Of a stretch of DNA of 64,000 bases, positions 50,873-59,493 are shown piece after piece. The notes beneath the pieces were generated by a model that worked only from the letters and a program-made list of their open reading frames with translations, searched no databases and had not been told where the DNA came from. Made by a program: the position numbers and the translations under genes. Each line of letters begins with the position of its first letter. Position 1 is the stretch's first letter. The DNA lies in the NCBI RefSeq assembly GCF_020024835.1, contig NZ_JAHHTD010000002.1:1-64000 (forward strand), in the 5' to 3' direction. The stretch is from Campylobacter sp. (GTDB taxonomy: Bacteria > Campylobacterota > Campylobacteria > Campylobacterales > Campylobacteraceae).

Positions 50873-51484
50873 ATGAAAAAACTTGTGTATTTAATTTTAA
50901 TAAATATCGGATTTTTTTTAAATGCTTGTTCTAATCAAGCTACTTTAGAAGATGACTTTTATTTCAAAGAATTTAAAACAGGAGAAGAAATAATCTTGCA
51001 AAATATCAATGGAGGTGAAAAAACTCTAGTAAGAGCTGAAAATGGATTTGTTATCAAAGGTGAAGAAGAAAAAATTTTAATGTTAGATTTTTTTGGAACC
51101 TTTTGCACTCCTTGCCAAGAAGAAGCACCTATTCTTACTAATTTATGGCAAAAAAACAACCCTAATCTTATCTTAATAGGATTAAGCCATTTTGAAAACG
51201 TAAGCGATCAAGCTATTAAAGATTTTGCTATCACATATGGGGCATATTATTTTTTGAGCAATTCTAAAGAAAATGACAGAATTATTGCACAAATTCTAAA
51301 AGATATAAACTACAAAAATATGGAACAACTTCCATTTAAAGTAATTTTAAAAGACAAAAAATATCAAGATTTAAGTAATTTTTGGAATACTACACAAAAT
51401 TTTGTAAAGTATTATCTAGGAAGAATTCCAGAGCAAATTATGCAAAAAGATATCGACAGGATTTCTCATGAGTCTAAAAAATGA
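50873..51484 (+). CDS. Thioredoxin-fold lipoprotein with CTPC motif
   Basis: The 203-residue protein has a lipoprotein signal with lipobox LNACS, so it should be lipid-anchored facing the periplasm. It contains a thioredoxin-like domain with the active pair in LDFFGTFCTPCQEEAPIL and later EQLPFKVILKDKKY, with the cis-proline. It resembles TlpA/ResA-like thiol oxidoreductases. Its partner is not known; cytochrome c maturation or disulfide reduction are possible. Its stop overlaps clpS by 17 bases. Confidence 0.85.
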   Translation: MKKLVYLILINIGFFLNACSNQATLEDDFYFKEFKTGEEIILQNINGGEKTLVRAENGFVIKGEEEKILMLDFFGTFCTPCQEEAPILTNLWQKNNPNLILIGLSHFENVSDQAIKDFAITYGAYYFLSNSKENDRIIAQILKDINYKNMEQLPFKVILKDKKYQDLSNFWNTTQNFVKYYLGRIPEQIMQKDIDRISHESKK

Positions 51485-51761
51485 AACCTTAGAACAACAA
51501 AAATTAGCAGATCCTAAGATGTTTAAAGTATTGTTGCTAAATGATGATATTACAACAATGGAATTTGTTATAGATATTTTAATTAATATATTCCATCACA
51601 ATTTTGAAAAAGCAAATGCTATTATGTTAGAAATTCATCATCAAGGCACCGGAGTATGTGGTATTTATACCCAAGAAATCGCTCTAAGTAAAAAACAACA
51701 AGTTGATATAGCAGCAAAAAATAATAATTTTCCATTACAAACAAGGATAGAAGAACAATGA
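51468..51761 (+). CDS. clpS: ClpS, N-degron adaptor for ClpAP
   Basis: ClpS recognises destabilising N-terminal residues and hands the substrate to ClpA. The protein has 97 residues. The core KVLLLNDDITTMEFVIDILI provides the pocket residues, and IMLEIHHQGTGVCGIYTQEIA is the second signature. A good AGGA ribosome binding site lies inside the upstream gene. It overlaps clpA by 4 bases, in agreement with joint function. Confidence 0.97.
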   Translation: MSLKNETLEQQKLADPKMFKVLLLNDDITTMEFVIDILINIFHHNFEKANAIMLEIHHQGTGVCGIYTQEIALSKKQQVDIAAKNNNFPLQTRIEEQ

Positions 51762-53887
51762 AATATCAAGAACTAATAGATTCATTCATTCCTAATGCAA
51801 GACATTTAAGCTTTATCAATCATCACGAATTTATAACTTGCGAACATTTACTTTTTACCTTAGTAAAATTAAGCAATGATTTTAAAAAAATACTAGAAGA
51901 AATTGGAGATGGAGACTTATCAACCTTTGAAATAGAATTAAAAAATTATCTAGCAAAGAATAATGAAGTCTTAAAAAAAGACATAGAGCCTATATTTTCT
52001 ATAGTATTAAATGATATCTTACAAAATTTAAATAAAAAAAAACAAACCGATGTATTGAATTTTTTAATTGCATTAATTCAGGAGGAAAAATCTTACTCTC
52101 ATCAACTTTTAAAAAAACATCTAATCAACAAAGAAAAACTAGAAAAACTTCTACAAAGCACTGAATTTGAAAATGTAAAAATTCATACAATTGAACTTGT
52201 AGAACTTGCAAAATCTGGGAAAATAGACCCTGTTATCGGTAGAAAATTTGAACTTGAGAGGATAATGCAAATTTTAAGTAGATGTAAAAAAAATAATCCA
52301 ATTTTAGTAGGAGAACCTGGAGTTGGAAAAACTGCTGTAGTAGAAGGTTTAGCCTTAGCTATTGCACAAAATAAAGTCCCAACACATCTGCAAAATTCAA
52401 AAATTTATAGTCTTGATATGGCTAGCTTATTATCAGGAACTAAATATAGAGGTGATTTTGAAAAAAGATTAAAAGATATTATTAAAGAATTAGAAAATAT
52501 CCCTAATGCGATCTTATTTATAGATGAAATTCATACCATAGTTGGTGCGGGTGCTAGTAATGAAAGTCGTGCGGATATGTCAAATTTATTAAAACCTGCA
52601 TTAAGCAATGGTTCTATTAAATGTATAGGTGCTACAACTTTTATAGAATACAAAAATACTTTTGATAAAAATAGAGCATTAGGTAGAAGATTTGCTAAAA
52701 TCGATATAGACGAGCCAAGTGAAGAAGAATGTTTTTTGATTTTAAAAGGCTTAAAAAATAAATATGAAAATTTTCATAAAATCAAACTTAGCGATGAAAT
52801 CTTACAAAATAGTATCAAGCTTGCTAAACAATTTTTACATGATAAATTTTTACCTGATAGTGCGGTAGATTTAATAGACGAATTGGGAGCTAATTTTGCA
52901 TTAGAAAATAAAAAAACTAAAAAAATAATTAAAAATGAAGATTTAGAAAATACTTTAGCTAGAATGACTCATTCTCATAAAATTTATGAAAGTGATCAAG
53001 GAAAAATTTTAAAAAATTTAGAAAATAATCTAAAAAATAATATATTCGGGCAAAATGAAGCTATAAAAGCCTTATGTTCAATCTTAAAACAAAGTTATGC
53101 AGGTTTGAAAGCTAAAAATACCCCTAAAGGTGTATTTTTATTTACCGGAGCAAGTGGAGTTGGTAAAACAGAACTTGCAAAACAATTAGCACAAATTTTA
53201 AACTTAAATCTTGAAAGATTTGATATGAGTGAATATGCTCAAAAGCATGATATTAGTAAGCTTATAGGAACCTCAGCTGGCTATGTTGGATATGAAGATG
53301 GAGGGTTATTAAGCAATAGTATCAGAAAAAATCCTTTTAGCGTAGTGCTTTTTGATGAAATAGAAAAAGCTCATCCTGATCTTACTAATACTTTTTTGCA
53401 AATTTTTGATAATGCAAGTTTGACCGATAATAGCGGTCTTAAAGCTGATTTTAAAAATACCATCATTATTATGACTTCAAATTTAGGTCTTAAGGAAACA
53501 AATGAGTTGGGATTTTTAAGTAATAACAAAGAAAAAAATAATAAAGCCATCAAAGATTTTTTTACTCCTGAATTTATCAATCGTATCGATAAAATCATAC
53601 ATTTTAATGATTTAAATGATGAAATTTTAGAACAAATAGTTCAAAAAGAACTTGAAATTATGAGTTCAAATTTAAAAGATATTAGCATAGAAGCTGATAA
53701 AAAAGTAAAAGAATTTATTGCAAAAAAAGCTTCTTTTAAAGATTTTGGAGTGAGGTTGTTAAAACGTGTAATAGCAGATGAAATTGGTGAAAAATTAAGT
53801 GATGAAATTTTATTTGGCAAACTAAAAAATGGTGGAAAAGTAAAATTAAGACTTTCTAAAGATGAAACAATCAAATTTGTATTCTAA
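51758..53887 (+). CDS. clpA: ClpA, AAA+ unfoldase of the ClpAP protease
   Basis: ClpA unfolds substrates and feeds them to ClpP. The 709-residue protein has the ClpS-binding N-domain, a first AAA+ module (GEPGVGKTAVVEGLA, LFIDEIHTIVGAG) and a second (GASGVGKTELAKQLA, VLFDEIEKAHPD). The ClpP-docking tripeptide appears as LGF in NELGFLSNN, before FFTPEFINRID. There is no ClpB middle coiled coil. It is coupled to clpS by a 4-base overlap and to aat by a 26-base overlap. Confidence 0.97.
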   Translation: MKYQELIDSFIPNARHLSFINHHEFITCEHLLFTLVKLSNDFKKILEEIGDGDLSTFEIELKNYLAKNNEVLKKDIEPIFSIVLNDILQNLNKKKQTDVLNFLIALIQEEKSYSHQLLKKHLINKEKLEKLLQSTEFENVKIHTIELVELAKSGKIDPVIGRKFELERIMQILSRCKKNNPILVGEPGVGKTAVVEGLALAIAQNKVPTHLQNSKIYSLDMASLLSGTKYRGDFEKRLKDIIKELENIPNAILFIDEIHTIVGAGASNESRADMSNLLKPALSNGSIKCIGATTFIEYKNTFDKNRALGRRFAKIDIDEPSEEECFLILKGLKNKYENFHKIKLSDEILQNSIKLAKQFLHDKFLPDSAVDLIDELGANFALENKKTKKIIKNEDLENTLARMTHSHKIYESDQGKILKNLENNLKNNIFGQNEAIKALCSILKQSYAGLKAKNTPKGVFLFTGASGVGKTELAKQLAQILNLNLERFDMSEYAQKHDISKLIGTSAGYVGYEDGGLLSNSIRKNPFSVVLFDEIEKAHPDLTNTFLQIFDNASLTDNSGLKADFKNTIIIMTSNLGLKETNELGFLSNNKEKNNKAIKDFFTPEFINRIDKIIHFNDLNDEILEQIVQKELEIMSSNLKDISIEADKKVKEFIAKKASFKDFGVRLLKRVIADEIGEKLSDEILFGKLKNGGKVKLRLSKDETIKFVF

Positions 53888-54503
53888 ACTTCTAAAAAGT
53901 CCTGATAATGCTCCAGTTTTTATAAGTGAAAAACTAGAATTAAATTTTATACTTCAAGCATATAAATTAGGACTTTTTCCATGGACAAGCAATCCTGTTA
54001 CTTGGTGGTGTCCTTCTCCTAGAATGGTTCTTTTTCCTGCAGATATTCACATACAAAAAAGTATTAAAAAATCTTTAAAAACTTATGATATTAAACTTGA
54101 TAAAAACTTTAATTCACTCATTAATCTTTGTGCATCAAGAGAAAAAACGTGGATATCTCAAGAATTTATTGTAATTTATAATGAGCTTTTTAAGCAAAAT
54201 ATAGCTCATAGTGTCGAAGTGTATGAAAATAATAAACTTATTGGTGGCTTATATGGACTTATTATAGGTAAAATGTTTTTTGGCGAAAGTATGATTAGTC
54301 TTAAAAAAGATATCTCTAAGATTGCATTAATAAAACTTTGTGAAATTCTATCTCCTTTTGAATTTATTATTGATTGTCAAATTCCTAATAATCATTTAAA
54401 ATTTATGGGTGCAAAAGAATTATCTAAAAAAGATTTTTTAGAAATTTTAGAAAAAAAAATTAATCTACAAAGTGGCTTTGAAAATTTTAGAAATTTACTC
54501 TAA
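53862..54503 (+). CDS. aat: Aat, leucyl/phenylalanyl-tRNA-protein transferase
   Basis: Aat adds leucine or phenylalanine to proteins with N-terminal lysine or arginine and so creates ClpS substrates. The protein has 213 residues. The motifs ILQAYKLGLFPWTSNPVTWW and WCPSPRMVLFP, and VYENNKLIGGLYGLIIGKMF with FFGESMIS are diagnostic. The gene overlaps clpA by 26 bases. Together clpS, clpA and aat give a full bacterial N-degron branch in one transcription unit. Confidence 0.96.
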   Translation: MKQSNLYSKLLKSPDNAPVFISEKLELNFILQAYKLGLFPWTSNPVTWWCPSPRMVLFPADIHIQKSIKKSLKTYDIKLDKNFNSLINLCASREKTWISQEFIVIYNELFKQNIAHSVEVYENNKLIGGLYGLIIGKMFFGESMISLKKDISKIALIKLCEILSPFEFIIDCQIPNNHLKFMGAKELSKKDFLEILEKKINLQSGFENFRNLL

Positions 54504-54508
54504 AAGGA

Positions 54509-54514
54509 TATAAT
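54509..54514 (+). promoter_or_regulatory. Possible sigma-70 -10 upstream of flgB
   Basis: A perfect TATAAT occurs 6 bases after the aat stop, without a clear -35. It might give basal transcription of flgBC-fliE-pbpB, separate from the sigma-54 site. Confidence 0.3.
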
Positions 54515-54540
54515 CTCTCGCAAATAAGATGTTAGATTTT

Positions 54541-54556
54541 TGGAATATTTTTTGCT
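54541..54556 (+). promoter_or_regulatory. Sigma-54 promoter of flgB-flgC-fliE
   Basis: The site reads TGGAATATTTTTTGCT. GG and GC are ten bases apart as sigma-54 requires. It ends 33 bases before flgB, the same geometry as the site before flgG2. Confidence 0.78.
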
Positions 54557-54589
54557 TTATATTGAGAAAAGTTTTATGAAAGGAAAAAG

Positions 54590-55021
54590 ATGATAGACCC
54601 TTTTAAATCAAAAGAACTCGTTGTTAATGCACTAGCAGGAAGAAATTTAAGAAGTCAAATGATAAATTCTAATCTTGCAAATGTAGATACTCCTTTTTAT
54701 AAAGCAAGAGATATAGAATTTGAAACTGCTTTAGTTAATAGAGCAAATGAAATTTTTAAAAGAAAAGATACTAAAGAACTTGAGCTTGCAAGCACTAATG
54801 CAAATCATCAAAAACCTTGGAAATTTCCTGATCCAAATAAATCTACAATTTATTTAAGAGACGGACATTTAGCAAGAAATGATGCTAATACGGTTGATTT
54901 AGACGTAGAGACTACAGAAATGAGTAAAAATGCTATGATGATTTCAGCTTTAGATGGTGTCTTAAAAAGACAAAGCAACCTCTTTTCAACTATCATTGAA
55001 ACAAGTTCTAAATTAAGCTAG
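54590..55021 (+). CDS. flgB: FlgB, flagellar proximal rod protein
   Basis: FlgB is part of the flagellar proximal rod. The protein has 143 residues. The rod-family segment AGRNLRSQMINSNLANVDTP lies at the N-terminus and EMSKNAMMISALDGVLKRQS at the C-terminal helix. It has a strong ribosome binding site (AAAGGAAAAAG) and a sigma-54 promoter upstream. flgC follows after 10 bases. Confidence 0.96.
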   Translation: MIDPFKSKELVVNALAGRNLRSQMINSNLANVDTPFYKARDIEFETALVNRANEIFKRKDTKELELASTNANHQKPWKFPDPNKSTIYLRDGHLARNDANTVDLDVETTEMSKNAMMISALDGVLKRQSNLFSTIIETSSKLS

Positions 55022-55031
55022 GAGATGAAAG

Positions 55032-55526
55032 ATGGCTTACTTAAGTGATTTTGATATTAGTGGATATGGACTTAGCGCTCAACGTTTTAGAATGAACGTA
55101 ATTAGCTCAAATATAGCTAATGCAAATACAACAAGAACAGCAGAAGGTGGTCCTTATAGAAGAAGGGAAGTTATTTTTAAAGCAACTGACTTTAGTGAAA
55201 TTTTAAATAAGCAAATAGAAAAAAATAATAATTTTTTAGAATATGAAAATCCACTCAATGATCCAGCTTCGCAAAAAGATGCAAAACCTGCTATAATGAG
55301 TGTTGTAGTTGATAAGGTAGTTAGAGATGATAAAGATTTTAGAATGAAATTTGATCCATCTCATCCAGATGCAAACGAACAAGGTTATGTCGCATTTCCA
55401 AACATTAATCCTGTTATAGAAATGGCTAACTTAATAGAAGCAACCAGGGCTTATCAAGCTAATGTAAGTGCATTTACAAGCACTAAAACCATAGCACAAA
55501 GTGCCATAGATTTACTAAGAGGTTAA
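55032..55526 (+). CDS. flgC: FlgC, flagellar proximal rod protein
   Basis: The 164-residue protein belongs to the rod family, with RMNVISSNIANANTTRTAEG at the N-terminus and the terminal helix IEMANLIEATRAYQANVSAF. It assembles with FlgB, FlgF and FlgG. The ribosome binding site is AGGAGATG. fliE begins 4 bases downstream. Confidence 0.97.
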   Translation: MAYLSDFDISGYGLSAQRFRMNVISSNIANANTTRTAEGGPYRRREVIFKATDFSEILNKQIEKNNNFLEYENPLNDPASQKDAKPAIMSVVVDKVVRDDKDFRMKFDPSHPDANEQGYVAFPNINPVIEMANLIEATRAYQANVSAFTSTKTIAQSAIDLLRG

Positions 55527-55530
55527 ACGA

Positions 55531-55824
55531 ATGAATATAAATAATATTAATCAACTCAATAATTTAAATAACAAAACTAATACAAATAATACAAACAATA
55601 TTGGTAATGAATTTTCAAGTTTATTAAAAAATTCTATTAATGATCTTAATAAAAATCAAGAAAATGCCGAAGCTGCAATGACAGATATTGCTACAGGTGA
55701 AGTAAAAGATTTACATCAAGCAGCTATAGCTATTAGCAAAGCTGAAACAAGTATGAAATTTATGCTTGAAGTTAGAAATAAAGCTATAAACGCTTATAAA
55801 GAAATTTCAAGAACTCAAATATAA
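55531..55824 (+). CDS. fliE: FliE, MS ring-rod junction protein
   Basis: The protein has 97 residues and links the MS ring to the rod. The N-terminus is a low-complexity run rich in N, T and I. The conserved part is FSSLLKNSINDLNKNQENAE and the C-terminal SKAETSMKFMLEVRNKAINA. It is the last flagellar gene of the operon; the FtsI-type PBP gene begins 3 bases after it. Confidence 0.95.
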   Translation: MNINNINQLNNLNNKTNTNNTNNIGNEFSSLLKNSINDLNKNQENAEAAMTDIATGEVKDLHQAAIAISKAETSMKFMLEVRNKAINAYKEISRTQI

Positions 55825-55827
55825 TAT

Positions 55828-57621
55828 ATGCTCCAAAATACCACTCGAAATAGAGTTTCAAAGGTTGCTTTTGCTTTTTGTGTGGCTCTGTTTTTTATGG
55901 TATTGTTTTTATTATCTACATTTTTTCTTACCTCCAAAAGACATATCCCTAACACAGAAAAAGAGCAATATTTTTCTGCTTTAAGAGGTAATATTATCAC
56001 TAATGATAATTTCATCATTACTTCTAGTAGGCAAATTTATAGAGCAGAGATAGATTTAAGGAGTTTAAATCCCAATAAAAAAGATCTTTTTTTAACACTT
56101 TTTCAAATTTATAGCGGTGCTAGCGATGAAGAAATGCAAGATATCAAAAAAAGAATGAATGCTAAAAAAAGAAGTTATAGTTTTATTTTATTACAAAATA
56201 TCAATTCTAAAAATGCAAGCTATCTTAAAGAACTTGCAAAAAAACTTTATGCTCAAGGTTTTTTCAAAGCATTTACAAATAGTAATGGAAGAGTTGAAAC
56301 AAGGGGTCTTAATATCATAGAGCATAAAGAAGATCGTGTATATATGCCAAAAGATTCTTTAACCCCTATTATAGGATATACTAGAGCTTATATGGATGAG
56401 GAAAGTAATATTTTTAAAAATTCAGGTATTAAGGGTTTAGAAAAATACTATAACGAATGTTTAAATCCTCTTCAAAATGCAAAAATTCAAGGTTTAAAAG
56501 ATATAGGCGGGAACATTATCTTAAATTTATATTCTTATGGACAACGCAAAATTAATGGTTGTAATTTATACTTAAATATATCACTAAAACTTCAAAAAAG
56601 TCTAGAAAAAGCTATAGATCAAAAAAATGAAGATCTTAAAGCCAATGAAATTATTGTCGCTGTAATGGAAAGTAAAAGTGGTAAAATTTTAGCACTGGCT
56701 AGCTCAAGAAGATATGATCCGCAAAATCGTGGAAAAGATTTATCGGTACTAAATGCGAGTGTTGTAGAATATGGATATGAAGCTGGTTCTGTTATCAAAC
56801 CTTTTATTTTTACCACTGCTTTAATGCTTGATAAAATCAAAACAAATGAAATTATAGATACGAATAAAGGTCAATATAAACTTGGTCGTTTTACCATACG
56901 AGATGATCATATTAAAAACAAAATGACTATGGAAGAAGTTATTACTTATTCATCTAATGTCGGTATGATAAAAATTGCTCAAAGACTTAGTAACTTAGAG
57001 ATTATATCAGGGCTTAGAATTTTTAGATTTGGTGAAAAAAGTGGTATAGACTTACCTTATGAACAAAAAGGAGAAATTCCTAATCCAAAAAGATTAAGAG
57101 ATATAGAAAAGTCTGTTTTAAGTTATGGTTATGGACTCAAAACTACTTTTATACAACTTTTAGCTGCTTATAATGTTTTTAATAATGATGGAATTTATAT
57201 CTCTCCACAAATTGCATACAAATTTTATCAAGATGGGCGTATGGTAATCTTAGATAAAGAAGTAAAAAAAGATAAGATTTTATCTAGTAAAGCAGCTCAA
57301 CAAATGCAACAAATTTTAATCAATGTTATCGAACAAGGCACAGGAAAAAAAGCTTTTACTGAAGGTATTGTCATAGGAGGTAAAACTGGAACTGCACGTA
57401 TAGCAGAAAGAAAAGGATATACTTCAAATCGCTACAATGCCTCTTTTTTCGGCTTTGCCAATGATACAAACCACGCTTATACTATAGGAGTTTTAGTAAG
57501 AAATCCAACTAAAGCTTATAGTTATTATGCTGCGCAAAGTGCATTACCTATATTTAAAGATATAGTTCAGATTCTAATTAAAGAAAATTATTTAACTCCT
57601 ATAAAAAATAAAACAAATTAA
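55828..57621 (+). CDS. pbpB: FtsI-type penicillin-binding protein (class B)
   Basis: This transpeptidase crosslinks peptidoglycan, most likely at the division septum (PBP3/FtsI type). The protein has 597 residues with an N-terminal membrane helix (about 13-35), a dimerisation domain, and the transpeptidase motifs: S321 in AGSVIKPF (SxxK), SSN at 375-377, and K519 in GGKTGTA (KTG). No transglycosylase domain is present, so it is class B. The gene follows fliE after 3 bases. FtsI rather than another class B enzyme is inferred, since no mrdA or rodA neighbour is present. Confidence 0.9.
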   Translation: MLQNTTRNRVSKVAFAFCVALFFMVLFLLSTFFLTSKRHIPNTEKEQYFSALRGNIITNDNFIITSSRQIYRAEIDLRSLNPNKKDLFLTLFQIYSGASDEEMQDIKKRMNAKKRSYSFILLQNINSKNASYLKELAKKLYAQGFFKAFTNSNGRVETRGLNIIEHKEDRVYMPKDSLTPIIGYTRAYMDEESNIFKNSGIKGLEKYYNECLNPLQNAKIQGLKDIGGNIILNLYSYGQRKINGCNLYLNISLKLQKSLEKAIDQKNEDLKANEIIVAVMESKSGKILALASSRRYDPQNRGKDLSVLNASVVEYGYEAGSVIKPFIFTTALMLDKIKTNEIIDTNKGQYKLGRFTIRDDHIKNKMTMEEVITYSSNVGMIKIAQRLSNLEIISGLRIFRFGEKSGIDLPYEQKGEIPNPKRLRDIEKSVLSYGYGLKTTFIQLLAAYNVFNNDGIYISPQIAYKFYQDGRMVILDKEVKKDKILSSKAAQQMQQILINVIEQGTGKKAFTEGIVIGGKTGTARIAERKGYTSNRYNASFFGFANDTNHAYTIGVLVRNPTKAYSYYAAQSALPIFKDIVQILIKENYLTPIKNKTN

Positions 57622-57721
57622 AAAGCCTTTATAATCAAAGTTCCTATTTTTAAAAAATATTTTAAGTAAAAATTTAAGAATTTAATTGATTTTATTAAAA
57701 TATTTTTAAAGATTTAATTCA

Positions 57722-58630
57722 TTATTTATCATTAAAAAGTTTAAAATTTATAAAATCTACAAATTCAGCAGTATCGTTAGGACAAGCAATTAAATCATAC
57801 TCTTGACTTGCTAAATGTTTATATTCTATACCTAATTCAAAAATGGTTTCAGAACAATCTATACAAAAAGAAATAGGATAAATCAAAGCCTTGTGCTGAA
57901 GTTTAGATAAAATTTCACTAGTACTTGGACCTAACCATTTAATAGGACCTAACTTAGACTGATAAGAAAGTAAAATTTCATTAAAATATGGTCTTAAAAT
58001 TTCTTTTAAAATATCTATATGTTCATTAATATGCTTTTCATACATATCGCCTTTTTTAATAATAGAAATAGGCAAAGAATGCGCAGAAAAAATTAAAATT
58101 TTATGCTCTGGTTTTTTTGCCTTTAAAATATGCTTAACAATCATTTCATTATAAATTTTATCCTTATAAAAAGGATCTATAATCTTAATGCTTGCCTTAT
58201 TGTTTAGTTTTGCTAAAGCCCTTTGTGCTGATTTTACAGAACTTGTAATTGTTGTTTTGGAATGATGCGGATATAAAGGAAATAAAATAAGCTCATCTTC
58301 TTCTTTAAAGTCGTATTTGCTAAAAACATCATAGGCAAAAGGTGGCACATATAAACTAATAAAATCAAACTGATAATGTTTATTTTGAGATTTTAATTTA
58401 TTGCATAAATTTTGTGTAATTTGTGTTAGAGGAGATTTACCTCCCATTTTTTCATAATTTTCTATCATAGCTTTGAGTCTTAGTTTTCTTATTATAAAGG
58501 CTACAAATTTTCTTAAAAAAGTATTTTTAATATCTAAAATATAAGGATCGTTAAACATATTTTTTAAAAAAAGCTCACATTCACTTAATTGATTTACTCC
58601 ACCCATATTAAGAAAAAAAACATACCTCAT
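57722..58630 (-). CDS. hemH: HemH, ferrochelatase
   Basis: HemH inserts iron into protoporphyrin IX, the last step of heme synthesis. I place the start at the ATG at 58630 (MRYVFFLNMGG, 302 residues), which overlaps the upstream stop as TGATG; in-frame TTG codons at 58636 and 58633 are less likely. Family features are LNMGGVNQLSECELFLKNMF, KMGGKSPLTQITQ and the catalytic histidine segment ILIFSAHSLPISIIKKGD. It is the last gene of a three-gene minus-strand group. Confidence 0.94.
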   Translation of the reverse strand: MRYVFFLNMGGVNQLSECELFLKNMFNDPYILDIKNTFLRKFVAFIIRKLRLKAMIENYEKMGGKSPLTQITQNLCNKLKSQNKHYQFDFISLYVPPFAYDVFSKYDFKEEDELILFPLYPHHSKTTITSSVKSAQRALAKLNNKASIKIIDPFYKDKIYNEMIVKHILKAKKPEHKILIFSAHSLPISIIKKGDMYEKHINEHIDILKEILRPYFNEILLSYQSKLGPIKWLGPSTSEILSKLQHKALIYPISFCIDCSETIFELGIEYKHLASQEYDLIACPNDTAEFVDFINFKLFNDK

Positions 58631-59493
58631 CAACAAACTCTTTCTAAAATTTCTTGAACTTTCAAAGCATCTTCTATAGTAGCTAAATTTTGAGGTATAG
58701 TATTTTTCAAAAATTTAAAAAATGCTTCGTGCTCTCCTTGCAAAGGAGAATTAATATATAAATTTTCAATTTTTTTCTCATCTATAAAAAGTGTAAAATT
58801 TTTTAAATCTACTTCATAGGTATGTTTTTCACCTAAAATAACAATCTTTCGTATCGTTTTCTTTGCATTCCAACTATTATGAATACTTGCTAAAATATGA
58901 TCTAATTCTAAATTCATCATCACTTCGTCTTCAAATTTTTCATTATGATGATAAGTTTTGTAAATATTTACTTTAGTAATTTCCTTTTGAGTTAAAAAAC
59001 GCAACAAATCAAGATCATGCACACTAAGATCATTTAATACCCCAACATCAATAATTCTTTGAGGATATAAAGAAATTCTTTGGATATTAATGCTTATTAT
59101 TTTATCTTGCAATAATTTTTCTTTTAAAGTCAATATAACGGGATTAAATCTTTCACAAAAACCTACCCCAACCTTTACTTGATGAATCTTTGCAGCACTT
59201 TCTATTTTTAAAATTTGCTCCAAATTTAAAGCTAGTGGTTTTTCTATCAAAACATTTTTAACTTTAGCAAACACTTTTATTGCAATTTGCAAATGTGTAT
59301 TAGTTGGAGTAGCTATAAAAACAGCATCTAAATTTTGTGCTAAAAATTCATCAAAATTATCATATAAGGAATATTGAAATTTTTCCTTGCAAAAAGGATC
59401 AAATAAACAAATTTTTCCTATATTTGAATTCTTTTTGAGTTCTTTTAAATGATTCTTTCCCATTTTGCCTAAACCCACTAAGCCTATATTCAT
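58630..59493 (-). CDS. Gfo/Idh/MocA oxidoreductase, WbpB-like
   Basis: The 287-residue protein begins with an NAD-binding Rossmann loop (IGLVGLGKMGKNHLKEL) and has the family motif NVLIEKPLALN, with the HDLDLLRFL region contributing catalytic residues. Relatives such as WbpB oxidise the 3-position of UDP-N-acetylglucosaminuronate and pass the product to a DegT-family aminotransferase. Such an aminotransferase is encoded directly upstream with a 4-base overlap, so a nucleotide-sugar role is likely, but the substrate is unproven. Confidence 0.82.
   Translation of the reverse strand: MNIGLVGLGKMGKNHLKELKKNSNIGKICLFDPFCKEKFQYSLYDNFDEFLAQNLDAVFIATPTNTHLQIAIKVFAKVKNVLIEKPLALNLEQILKIESAAKIHQVKVGVGFCERFNPVILTLKEKLLQDKIISINIQRISLYPQRIIDVGVLNDLSVHDLDLLRFLTQKEITKVNIYKTYHHNEKFEDEVMMNLELDHILASIHNSWNAKKTIRKIVILGEKHTYEVDLKNFTLFIDEKKIENLYINSPLQGEHEAFFKFLKNTIPQNLATIEDALKVQEILERVC

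Noticed and set aside
55531..55620. Asparagine-rich repeat at the start of fliE as a possible contingency repeat
   Set aside because: The AAT/AAC codon run is irregular and has no uniform tract that would slip, so phase variation is not supported.
57653..57707. AT-only inverted repeat (13-base arms, 29-base loop) between pbpB and hemH
   Set aside because: The arms contain no GC pairs and the loop is long. In sequence this AT-rich such pairs arise by chance, so I do not call it a terminator.
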